Notes under the pieces: model-generated
The model's database searches: none
What the model was told of the DNA's origin: nothing
Seen by the model: only the letters and a program-made list of their open reading frames with translations
Shown: in pieces, positions 1 to 6,269 of the stretch
Layout of the letters: every line of letters starts with the position of its first letter
Position numbering within the stretch: position 1 is the stretch's first letter
Program-made: the position numbers and the translations under genes
Assembly (NCBI GenBank): GCA_010027295.1
Contig: RGVM01000171.1
Coordinates: 1 to 6,269 of the forward strand
Source of the DNA: Chitinophagia bacterium
GTDB lineage: Bacteria; Bacteroidota; Bacteroidia; Chitinophagales; Chitinophagaceae
Direction: 5' to 3'
DNA length: 6,269 nucleotides

Positions 1-228
1 ACCTACGGCGAGCACTATGTCTTCGTGGGACTGGCGGTGGGCTTTTCGCTGCTCGGCGTGGTGCTCCAGGGGACACTCACAGGCTCCATGCTGCCTCTTT
101 TCCTCAAGCGGATGGGGGCCGACCCCGCCGTATCTTCCGCACCCTTCGTGGCCACCATCGTCGATGTGACCGGACTCATCATCTACTTCACATTCGCATT
201 TCTCTTCCTAGAGGGACTGCTGCTCTGA
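1..228 (+). CDS. mgtE: MgtE-family magnesium channel/transporter, C-terminal fragment
   Basis: The gene runs in from the left edge; 75 codons and the TGA stop are present. MgtE is a homodimeric inner-membrane Mg2+ channel with cytoplasmic N and CBS domains, followed by five membrane helices. Only the end of the membrane domain is visible. It has a hydrophobic helix (about residues 7-24 of the fragment), then a [20 protein letters not shown] loop and a last helix containing [16 protein letters not shown]. The Asp in DVTG (fragment residue 55) matches the last-helix Asp that lines the ion pore in characterised MgtE (Asp432 in Thermus numbering, from memory). The protein ends a few residues after the last helix, as is usual for the family, so the 3' end looks intact. 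The gene is on the same strand as glmS but separated by 97 bp containing a candidate promoter, so co-transcription is not needed. The missing N-terminal part cannot be judged. A related SLC41-type transporter is the only realistic alternative. Confidence 0.9.
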   Translation, partial: TYGEHYVFVGLAVGFSLLGVVLQGTLTGSMLPLFLKRMGADPAVSSAPFVATIVDVTGLIIYFTFAFLFLEGLLL

Positions 229-260
229 TCTGCAGCCACGCAGCATAGGACAACTCGGCT

Positions 261-292
261 CTTGCCGTCCTTCCAGGTTTCACTTACTTTAG
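261..292 (+). promoter_or_regulatory. Candidate Bacteroidota-type promoter for glmS
   Basis: In the 97-bp gap between mgtE and glmS, TACTTTAG (285-292) matches five of the six fixed positions of the Bacteroidota -7 box TAnnTTTG. CTTG (261-264) lies 20 bp upstream and matches three of four positions of the -33 box TTTG. Transcription would start near position 299, leaving a leader of roughly 25 nt before the glmS ATG at 326. A perfect 8-bp palindrome, TGCCGGCA (293-300), sits over the predicted start point. It could be an operator or chance. No sigma-70 -35/-10 pair of the Escherichia coli type stands out. The call rests on motif match and spacing only. Confidence 0.5.
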
Positions 293-325
293 TGCCGGCA
301 TACATAACAACTCAAACCTACTGGC

Positions 326-2161
326 ATGTGCGGTATCGTGGCGTACGTCGGCGGACGGGAGGCCTATCCTGTCATATTGAAAGGGCTGAAGCGGCTCGAG
401 TACAGAGGCTATGACTCATCGGGAGTGGCGCTGCTCTCGGACGGACTGGTGGTGCACAAACGAAAGGGGAGGGTCTCCGTCCTGGAGGAGGAACTCACCG
501 GGAGGGACCTGCGCTCTCCCATCGGCATCGGGCACACACGCTGGGCCACGCACGGAGAGCCGAGCGACCGTAACGCACATCCCCACGTGTCGAGGGTCGG
601 GCGCCTGGCGATGGTCCACAACGGAATCATCGAGAACTACGTTCAGCTGAGGCAGGAGCTGGCCGGAAAGGGCTACTCCTTTCGGAGTGACACCGACACT
701 GAGGTCCTCCTGCACTTCATCGAAGACATTCGCGACCACAACGGCTGTACGCTGGAGGAAGCCCTCCGGATCGCCCTCCGCCGGGTCGTCGGAGCCTACG
801 TCATAGTGATTCTCGACGCCGACAACCCCGACACCCTCCTGGCGGCGCGCAAGGGCAGCCCCCTGGTGATCGGTATAGGACGCGGCGAGCATTTCCTGGC
901 TTCGGATGCCTCACCCATCGTGGAATACACCCAGCAGGTCGTGTATGTCAATGACCACGAGCTGGCTATCGTCCGACCCGACGAGCTGATCCTCAAGAAC
1001 CTGGGCAACGAACGAGTCACGCCATGGGTGCAAAGTCTCGATATGGAGCTGGCAGCGATCGAGAAGGAGGGGTACGAGCACTTCATGCTCAAGGAGGTGT
1101 TCGAACAGCCTAGGTCTATCCGCGACTGCCTCCGGGGGCGGCTCGATATGACCGAGGGCCGTATCCACCTACGCGGCGTGGAAGAGCACATCGACCGACT
1201 CAAGGAGACGCAGCGCATTATCCTGTTGGGTTGCGGCACCAGCTGGCATGCGGGATTGGTGGCCGAATACGTCTTCGAGCAAATCTGCCGCGTGCCCGTC
1301 GAGGTCGAGTATGCCTCCGAGTTCCGGTACCGCGACCCTGTCGTACGGTCAGGAGACGTCGTCATCGCCATCTCACAAAGTGGCGAGACGGCCGACACGC
1401 TGGTGGCCATCGAGCGGGCCAAGGAGCAGGGCGCCCTCATCCTCGGCGTACTCAACGTAGTGGGTTCCTCCATCGCCCGGCTCTCGCACGCCGGTGCCTA
1501 CACCCACGCCGGGCCTGAGATCGGCGTGGCAAGTACCAAGGCCTTCACCGCACAGCTCACCGTGCTCATAATGATGGCGCTCCGGATCGCCGAGGCCAGA
1601 GGCACGATCGGACGAGACCGTCACCTGCGGCTGCTCCAGGAACTCGATGCCATCCCCGAAAAGGCCCAAGCACTGCTCGCAGACACCTCCGCCGTCCGAC
1701 GCGTAGCGGCACGATGGGCACGCGCGCGCGACATGCTCTTCCTGGGCCGAGGCCCGGGATTCCCCGTCGCCCTGGAAGGCGCACTCAAGCTGAAGGAGAT
1801 CTCCTATATACACGCTGAAGGGTACCCCGCGGCTGAGATGAAGCACGGTCCGATCGCCCTTGTCGAAGAGGGATTGCCCGTGGTCTTCGTCGCCACCCGC
1901 GACGCCTTCCACGAGAAACTCATCAGCAACATGCAGGAGATCAGGGCCCGACGCGGCTCCGTCATCGCCGTCGTGACCGAGGGCGACACCCTGGTGCCCG
2001 GACTGGCCGACGAGGTCCTGGAAGTGCCCGCCTGCGACCCCCTGCTGGCGCCGATCCTAGCCGTCATCCCCCTGCAGCTGCTCGCTTACCATATCGGCGT
2101 GGAAAAGGGGCTCGACGTCGACAAGCCCCGCAACCTCGCCAAGAGCGTGACTGTGGAATGA
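326..2161 (+). CDS. glmS: Glutamine--fructose-6-phosphate aminotransferase (isomerizing), GlmS
   Basis: This cytoplasmic enzyme makes glucosamine-6-phosphate and glutamate from fructose-6-phosphate and glutamine, the entry step to UDP-GlcNAc, peptidoglycan and lipid A. At 611 residues it is the family's usual length. The N-terminal class II glutaminase domain (about 1-220) begins MCGIVAYVGG. Cys2 becomes the catalytic N-terminal residue after Met removal, which fixes the ATG at 326 as the start. HTRWATHG (70-77), HNG (98-100) and SDTDTEVL (121-128) form the glutamine site. The first SIS domain (about 285-425) has GCGTSWHAG, ISQSGET (349-355) and STKAFTAQL. The second (about 460-600) has the catalytic segment with Lys488, Glu491 and His507, and the C-terminal DVDKPRNLAKSVTVE tail with Lys606, which reaches the sugar site. 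No key residue is missing. No Shine-Dalgarno precedes the start; the leader is A/C-rich. The upstream gap is far too short for a glmS ribozyme. A DUF4954-type gene follows after 33 bp and is probably co-transcribed. Confidence 0.98.
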   Translation: MCGIVAYVGGREAYPVILKGLKRLEYRGYDSSGVALLSDGLVVHKRKGRVSVLEEELTGRDLRSPIGIGHTRWATHGEPSDRNAHPHVSRVGRLAMVHNGIIENYVQLRQELAGKGYSFRSDTDTEVLLHFIEDIRDHNGCTLEEALRIALRRVVGAYVIVILDADNPDTLLAARKGSPLVIGIGRGEHFLASDASPIVEYTQQVVYVNDHELAIVRPDELILKNLGNERVTPWVQSLDMELAAIEKEGYEHFMLKEVFEQPRSIRDCLRGRLDMTEGRIHLRGVEEHIDRLKETQRIILLGCGTSWHAGLVAEYVFEQICRVPVEVEYASEFRYRDPVVRSGDVVIAISQSGETADTLVAIERAKEQGALILGVLNVVGSSIARLSHAGAYTHAGPEIGVASTKAFTAQLTVLIMMALRIAEARGTIGRDRHLRLLQELDAIPEKAQALLADTSAVRRVAARWARARDMLFLGRGPGFPVALEGALKLKEISYIHAEGYPAAEMKHGPIALVEEGLPVVFVATRDAFHEKLISNMQEIRARRGSVIAVVTEGDTLVPGLADEVLEVPACDPLLAPILAVIPLQLLAYHIGVEKGLDVDKPRNLAKSVTVE

Positions 2162-2194
2162 CCCTCACCGCCTGCCGAATAACACCAACACTCC

Positions 2195-4405
2195 ATGAAC
2201 GAGATCCGCAAGAGCCCCATCCGTTCTATCGGATACGGATTCATCCCCGCCGAACACCTCCCCGAGGGCTGCGATGAGTACCACCTCCGGTTCCGACAGA
2301 ACCCACGCCCGCAGCCCTGGCGACACCTCAGCACTCATGAGGTCGAGGCCCTGGTGCGCAACCAGAACACGTCGGACGACTGGACTCGTATCCTCGTCAC
2401 CGACCCTTTCCACCCGGAGCTGGTGCGCCACTGCAAGTTCTTCGGTCTGGTGCGCATCGGTCGGCTCGAACCATGGTACCTGGAGTTCCATAACCTGCGC
2501 CTGCCTGTGGGACTCTATGACAGCACCATCATCAGCTCCGACCTGGGTGACAACGTCGCCGTCTCCCGCGTCGCCTACCTGTCACACTATATCATCGGCG
2601 ATGACGTCATCCTCGCCAATATCGATGAGATGTCAGCGAGCAGCACCGCCAAATTCGGCAACGGCATCGTCAAGGACGGCGAACCCGAACAGGTCCGCAT
2701 CCAGCTGGAGGTCTGCAACGAGAACGGCGGCCGCAGCATCCTCCCCTTCGACGGCATGCTCCCCGGCGACGCCTGGTTATGGGCCCGGCACCGCGATGAC
2801 GGCATGCTGCAGCAACGCCTTCGCGAGTTCACCGAGGAGCGGTTCGACAGCCAGCGAGGCTACCACGGCGTCGTGGGCGACCGCAGCGTCATCAAGAACT
2901 GTAGCATCCTCAAGGACGTCCGCATCGGCACCGACGCCTATATCAAAGGGGCCAACAAGATCAAGAACGTGACGATCAACAGCTCCGCCGCAGCGAAATC
3001 GCAGGTGGGGGAAGGCTGCGAACTGGTCAACGGTATCATCGGCCACGGCTGCCGCGTCTTCTACGGTGTCAAGGCCGTACGATTTGTGATGGCCTCGAAC
3101 TCGCAGCTCAAGTACGGCGCAAGGCTCATCAACTCCTACCTGGGCGACAACGCCACCATCAGTTGCTGCGAGGTGCTCAACGCCCTCATCTTCCCCTTCC
3201 ACGAACAACACCACAACAACTCCTTCCTCTGCGCCGCACTGCTCCAGGGGCAGTCCAACATGGCTGCGGGCGCCACCGTGGGATCTAACCACAACTCGCG
3301 CGCCAACGACGGCGAGCTCGTGGCAGGTCGTGGCTTCTGGCCCGGCCTCTGTGTGAGCGTGAAGCACAACTCAGTCTTCTCATCCTTCAACATCCTGGCC
3401 AAGGGCGACTACGAGCACGAGATCCGCTGCCCCTTCCCCTTCGCCCTCCTGTCGCTCGACGTGGCGGCCGACCGGCTGCAGGTCATGCCCGCCTACTGGT
3501 TCGCCTACAACCTCTACGGACTCTGCCGCAACGCATGGAAGTACGCCGGGCGCGACGGCCGCATCGACCACACGCAGCGCATTGAAACGGCCTTCCTCGC
3601 CCCTGACAGCGTCAACGAGGTCTTCGAGGCGATGGAACTGCTGCGAGTCTGCACCGGCATGGCCTTCCTGCAGGCGACCAGACCTGACACCGCACCCTCC
3701 GCAGAAGAAGCCCTACAGGAGGGGGCCAGACTCCTGGAAGCCGACGACCCCACCGTCGACAAACTCATCGTAACAGCGGACGGCATAGAGCGGAGCCGCC
3801 GAACCACGGTGCTCCTCAAGGTGCGGCAGGCCTACCGCCTCTACCGGCGCATGGCCGGGCACTATGCGATGGGCACGCTGGTCGATCACCTGGCGGAGCA
3901 GCCTGCCGAACGGATCACAGTAGCCCTGCAGGCGTTGCCCCCTGCCCGGCGCGATGCCTGGGTGAACCTGGGAGGGCAGCTGGTTCCGCAGGCCGACTTT
4001 GATGGACTTCGGCAGGACATCCGGACAGGTCGCGTCCGAGGATGGGACAGCATCCATGCCTTCTATCTAGCCCAGTCGGACGCCTATAACGACAACCGTC
4101 TGCGGCATGCTCTCGGATGCTTGGACGAGCTGGGACTCCTGCCGGCAGCAGGACTAACGACCCGAACCCTGGCCGGGTTTGCGGCACAGGTTGTAGATAC
4201 CGGCCGATGGGTGCACGAAGGCGTCCTGGCCTCCCGTCGAAAGGACTTCGACAACCCCTTCCGCCGCATGGTCTACTCGAGCGATGCAGAGATGGAAGCC
4301 GTTCTGGGCGGGCCCGACGACAACACTTTCATCCGAGACCACGCCACTGCACTTCTAGAGAGGGAGGTGCGGATTGCCAGGCTGAATGAGGCTCTCGTCG
4401 ATTGA
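2195..4405 (+). CDS. DUF4954-family left-handed beta-helix protein of unknown function
   Basis: This 736-residue protein has no signal peptide or membrane helix and is probably cytoplasmic. I recognise the DUF4954 family, common in Bacteroidota; no function is established to my knowledge. Residues 106-145 and about 225-365 show the irregular hexapeptide periodicity of a left-handed beta-helix (VGDRSVIKNCSILKDVRIG, LGDNATISCCEV, SNMAAGATVGSN), the fold of many sugar-nucleotide acyltransferases and of GlmU and GlgC C-termini. Between them lies an insert of about 75 residues containing NENGGRSILPFDGMLPGDAW. A His/Asn-rich block follows: HEQHHNNSFLCAA (336-348), SNHNSRANDGE (364-374), AGRGFWPG (377-384) and KHNS (390-393). 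It looks like the best candidate for an active or ligand site. MPAYWFAYNLYGLCRNAWKY (431-450) and the DSVNEVFEAMELL helix lead into a largely helical C-terminal part (about 480-736) that I cannot assign; Pfam may call it DUF6819, from memory. The ATG at 2195 begins 33 bp after glmS, with no Shine-Dalgarno but an A/C-rich leader. Shared transcription with glmS suggests amino-sugar or nucleotide-sugar metabolism, an inference only. Confidence 0.88.
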   Translation: MNEIRKSPIRSIGYGFIPAEHLPEGCDEYHLRFRQNPRPQPWRHLSTHEVEALVRNQNTSDDWTRILVTDPFHPELVRHCKFFGLVRIGRLEPWYLEFHNLRLPVGLYDSTIISSDLGDNVAVSRVAYLSHYIIGDDVILANIDEMSASSTAKFGNGIVKDGEPEQVRIQLEVCNENGGRSILPFDGMLPGDAWLWARHRDDGMLQQRLREFTEERFDSQRGYHGVVGDRSVIKNCSILKDVRIGTDAYIKGANKIKNVTINSSAAAKSQVGEGCELVNGIIGHGCRVFYGVKAVRFVMASNSQLKYGARLINSYLGDNATISCCEVLNALIFPFHEQHHNNSFLCAALLQGQSNMAAGATVGSNHNSRANDGELVAGRGFWPGLCVSVKHNSVFSSFNILAKGDYEHEIRCPFPFALLSLDVAADRLQVMPAYWFAYNLYGLCRNAWKYAGRDGRIDHTQRIETAFLAPDSVNEVFEAMELLRVCTGMAFLQATRPDTAPSAEEALQEGARLLEADDPTVDKLIVTADGIERSRRTTVLLKVRQAYRLYRRMAGHYAMGTLVDHLAEQPAERITVALQALPPARRDAWVNLGGQLVPQADFDGLRQDIRTGRVRGWDSIHAFYLAQSDAYNDNRLRHALGCLDELGLLPAAGLTTRTLAGFAAQVVDTGRWVHEGVLASRRKDFDNPFRRMVYSSDAEMEAVLGGPDDNTFIRDHATALLEREVRIARLNEALVD

Positions 4406-4436
4406 GGATGCCAGCTCGCGAGTAGGCCTGCCGGCG

Positions 4437-5750
4437 TCATTTCTTCCGGAAGAAGATACGGACGGGCACACCGGTGAAGTCGAAGTTCTCCCGGAGCTTG
4501 TTCTCGAGGTAGTTTCGGTAGGGCGTCTTGATGTCGTCGGGATAGTTGCAGAAGAAGGCGAAGCTGGGAACGACCGTCGGCAGCTGCGTCACGTACTTCA
4601 CTTTGACGGTGTTGCCGCGCACCACCGGAGGCCGGTAGGCCTCGATGGCCTTCAGCATGACCTCGTTCAGACGGGAGGTAGGCACTTTCCGCTTCCGGTT
4701 CTCACAGACGTCCAGGGCCGTTTCGACGGCCTTCAGGATGCGGGTTTTCTCCTTTGCGGAGATAAAGACCACAGGCACGTCCTGGAAGGGTGCCAGCCGT
4801 TCGCGAAGGCCTTTCTCGAAGTCGCGCGCGGTGTTGGTGGAGCGCTCCACCAGGTCCCACTTGTTGACGAGGAGCACGATGCCCTTGCCCTTCTTGGCGG
4901 CAAGGGAGAAGATGTTGAGGTCCTGCTGTGCGATACCCTTCTGTGCATCGATGAGCAGGAGGCAGACGTCGGCCTCGTCGACGGCCTTTACGGCACGAAT
5001 GACGGAGTAGAACTCTATGTCCTCCTCCACGCGAGCCTTGCGCCGGATGCCGGCCGTGTCTATGAGAATGAAGTCCTTCTGGAAAAGGCGATAATGGGTG
5101 TGGATGGTGTCGCGGGTGGTGCCGGCCACGTCGCTGACGATGGTACGTTCCGACCCCAGCAGGGCGTTGAGGAGGGAAGACTTGCCTACGTTGGGCTGGC
5201 CGATGATGGCGATGCGGGGGATGCCCTCGGGGGCGGAGGCATCCTCGCGCCCTCCGGGGATGAGGGCCGCGATCGCGTCCATCAGCTCGCCTGTGCCGCT
5301 GCCGGAGATGGACGATAGGAAATAGGTGTGCTCGAAACCGAGGCTGTGGAATTCAGAAGCCTCGAGCAGCCTAGCGTGGTTGTCGACCTTGTTCACGGCG
5401 AGGAAAACAGGCTTTGTCGAGCGCCGGAGCATATCGGCCACGGAACCGTCGAGGTCGGTGATGCCGGTGGCGGCATCCGTCATAAAGACGACGGCATCGG
5501 CCTCGCGGACCGCTACCAGCACCTGCTGGCGTATCTCTTTCTCGAAAGCCTCTGTGCCTCCGGCCACGAACCCGCCCGTGTCGATCACGTTGAAGCTGTG
5601 GCCAGCCCATTCGCAGATGCCGTACTGACGATCGCGAGTGACACCGGGCACATCTTCCACAATGGCTTTGCGCTCCTCTATCAGCCGGTTGAAGAGGGTG
5701 CTCTTGCCCACATTGGGCCTGCCAACGATGGCTACGGTGAATCCGGGCAT
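4437..5750 (-). CDS. der: Ribosome-assembly GTPase Der (EngA)
   Basis: Der is an essential cytoplasmic GTPase with two GTP-binding domains in tandem; it acts in maturation of the 50S ribosomal subunit. Numbering from the ATG at 5750, the 437-residue protein has G domain 1 with GRPNVGKS (10-17), PGVTRDR (35-41), DTGG (57-60), NKVD (120-123) and a SSISGSGTGEL G5 region. G domain 2 has GQPNVGKS (184-191), AGTTRDT (209-215), DTAG (231-234), NKWD (296-299) and SAKEKTR (331-337). The C-terminal KH-like domain (about 348-437) ends with FTGVPVRIFFRKK. All motifs are intact. The frame stays open upstream to a GTG at 5786, which would add 12 Pro/Ala/Ser-rich residues. I prefer 5750 because MPGFTVAIVG matches family starts and length, and the candidate -7 box overlaps the GTG, so the transcript should begin downstream of it. 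The gene lies 74 bp after era on the same strand, an order I know from other Bacteroidota, and converges with the DUF4954 gene. Confidence 0.97.
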   Translation of the reverse strand: MPGFTVAIVGRPNVGKSTLFNRLIEERKAIVEDVPGVTRDRQYGICEWAGHSFNVIDTGGFVAGGTEAFEKEIRQQVLVAVREADAVVFMTDAATGITDLDGSVADMLRRSTKPVFLAVNKVDNHARLLEASEFHSLGFEHTYFLSSISGSGTGELMDAIAALIPGGREDASAPEGIPRIAIIGQPNVGKSSLLNALLGSERTIVSDVAGTTRDTIHTHYRLFQKDFILIDTAGIRRKARVEEDIEFYSVIRAVKAVDEADVCLLLIDAQKGIAQQDLNIFSLAAKKGKGIVLLVNKWDLVERSTNTARDFEKGLRERLAPFQDVPVVFISAKEKTRILKAVETALDVCENRKRKVPTSRLNEVMLKAIEAYRPPVVRGNTVKVKYVTQLPTVVPSFAFFCNYPDDIKTPYRNYLENKLRENFDFTGVPVRIFFRKK

Positions 5751-5776
5751 AGGAGGGGGAGATTGTGCTGAGGGCG

Positions 5777-5807
5777 CAAAGGTCACGGAAAAAGGGCAGG
5801 GGGCAAA
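5777..5807 (-). promoter_or_regulatory. Bacteroidota-type promoter for der
   Basis: Reading the - strand in the era-der gap, a perfect TTTG -33 box (5807-5804) is followed by exactly 19 bp. GACCTTTG (5784-5777) then matches five of six fixed positions of the -7 box TAnnTTTG. Transcription would begin near 5770, giving a leader of about 20 nt to the ATG at 5750. This placement excludes the upstream GTG (5786) as the start for this transcript. The leader is pyrimidine-rich, with CCCCCTCCT directly before the ATG, so there is no Shine-Dalgarno. Read-through from era could still contribute. The motif match and spacing are good, but there is no experimental evidence. Confidence 0.55.
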
Positions 5808-5824
5808 ATAAGTCCGTCATCGCA

Positions 5825-6269
5825 TCAACGGTACCCGTACTCCCGGAGATGCGCATCGCTGTCGCGCCAGCCCGGCCGGACCTTCACAAACAGCTCGAGG
5901 AAGACCTTCCGGCCCAGGAAGGCCTCTATGTCGCGCCGCGCGCGCGTGCCCAACTCGCGGATCATGCGGCCGCCCTCCCCGATCACGATGGCCTTCTGGG
6001 ACTCTCGCTGCACCACGATCTCGGCCTTGATGCCGACAGTCGGCCCCTCTCGAAAGGCCACGACGGAGACCGTCGACTGGTAGGGAATCTCCTCCTCCAG
6101 AAGTTCGAAGATCTTTTCGCGGACGATCTCCCCGACGAAGAAGCGCGTGGGCATGTCGGTCAGATCGTCCTCTGGAAAGAAGGGCTCCCCCTCCGGCAGC
6201 AGTACGAGCATTGCGTCGAGCAGGGCCTGCAGGTTCTCCTTCCGCAGGGCGGAGATGCGCACGAAGCCG
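5825..6269 (-). CDS. era: GTPase Era, C-terminal fragment (ribosome assembly)
   Basis: The gene enters from the right edge and its 5' part is missing; the last 147 or so codons and the TGA stop are present. Era is an essential GTPase that binds the 3' end of 16S rRNA through a KH domain and takes part in 30S maturation. The fragment opens with the G5 motif (GFVRISAL, SA being the guanine-contacting pair), so the P-loop and other G motifs lie outside. After the linker come LTDMPTRFFVGEIVREKIF, the Era-specific entry to the KH domain, and IGEGGRMIRELG, whose GEGG is the RNA-binding GxxG loop. The end carries the family signature VKVRPGWR...LREYGYR. The open frame continues to the edge, so the GTG at 6262 is only an internal Val codon. 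der follows after 74 bp on the same strand with its own candidate promoter; both products serve ribosome assembly, on different subunits. Confidence 0.96.
   Translation of the reverse strand, partial: GFVRISALRKENLQALLDAMLVLLPEGEPFFPEDDLTDMPTRFFVGEIVREKIFELLEEEIPYQSTVSVVAFREGPTVGIKAEIVVQRESQKAIVIGEGGRMIRELGTRARRDIEAFLGRKVFLELFVKVRPGWRDSDAHLREYGYR

Noticed and set aside
247..271. Imperfect hairpin AGGA-CAACT-CGGC-TCTT-GCCG-TCCT as an mgtE terminator.
   Set aside because: Only two 4-bp stems split by a 5-nt bulge, with no T-run after it, and it overlaps the candidate glmS -33 box.
229..325. A glmS ribozyme or other structured leader.
   Set aside because: The whole gap is 97 bp, shorter than the ribozyme and its flanks. 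None of its core is visible, and the ribozyme is known mainly from Firmicutes.
416..1912. Several long - strand frames opposite glmS (for example 416-892, 796-1473, 1373-1912).
   Set aside because: All are antisense to an intact, highly conserved enzyme gene. They overlap one another in different frames and show no domain.
2777..3367. A 196-codon - strand frame opposite the beta-helix gene.
   Set aside because: Low-complexity Val/Ala/Asp composition mirrors the coding strand's codon bias, and the sense protein is clearly a family member.
4882..4906. Inverted repeat CCCTTGCC / GGCAAGGG with a 9-nt loop.
   Set aside because: It lies within der codons for the AAKKGKG stretch, far from any transcript end, and is explained by coding constraints.
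4386..5318. A 310-codon open frame on the + strand opposite der.
   Set aside because: It lies almost wholly antisense to the conserved der gene. Its product is rich in Gly, Val, Asp and His with no recognisable domain, typical of a mirror frame in GC-rich coding DNA.
5751..5786. The GTG-initiated 12-residue N-terminal extension of der.
   Set aside because: It overlaps the candidate -7 box, has atypical composition, and makes the protein longer than family norms.

Overview
This window reads as an ordinary chromosomal housekeeping segment of a GC-rich (about 60% by eye) member of the Bacteroidota. Three things point there. The Der and Era proteins carry Bacteroidota-like signatures. The large protein next to glmS belongs to the DUF4954 family, which I know mainly from Bacteroidota and some spirochaetes. 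The two readable promoters follow the Bacteroidota layout (TTTG at about -33, TAnnTTTG at about -7), and none of the three gene starts inside the window has a Shine-Dalgarno sequence. I cannot place it below phylum.

The left half is on the + strand. It opens with the 3' end of an mgtE-type magnesium channel gene (1-228). A 97-bp gap follows, holding a candidate Bacteroidota promoter. Next is a complete glmS (326-2161), which makes glucosamine-6-phosphate for cell-envelope amino sugars. After 33 bp comes a 736-residue left-handed beta-helix protein of unknown function (2195-4405), probably in the same transcript. The pairing suggests, but does not prove, a role for the second protein around sugar-phosphate or nucleotide-sugar metabolism.

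The right half is on the - strand and converges on the left half across a 31-bp gap. Reading leftwards from the right edge are the 3' part of era (5825-6269, cut by the window edge), a 74-bp gap with a good Bacteroidota-type promoter, and a complete der/engA (4437-5750). Both products are GTPases of ribosome assembly: Era for the small subunit, Der for the large one.

There are no RNA genes, mobile elements, CRISPR arrays or attachment sites that I can see, and no intergenic stretch exceeds 100 bp. I found no convincing new system. The item most worth following is the uncharacterised glmS-linked beta-helix protein with its long unassigned C-terminal region. The most useful annotation correction is the der start, which the promoter position helps to fix.
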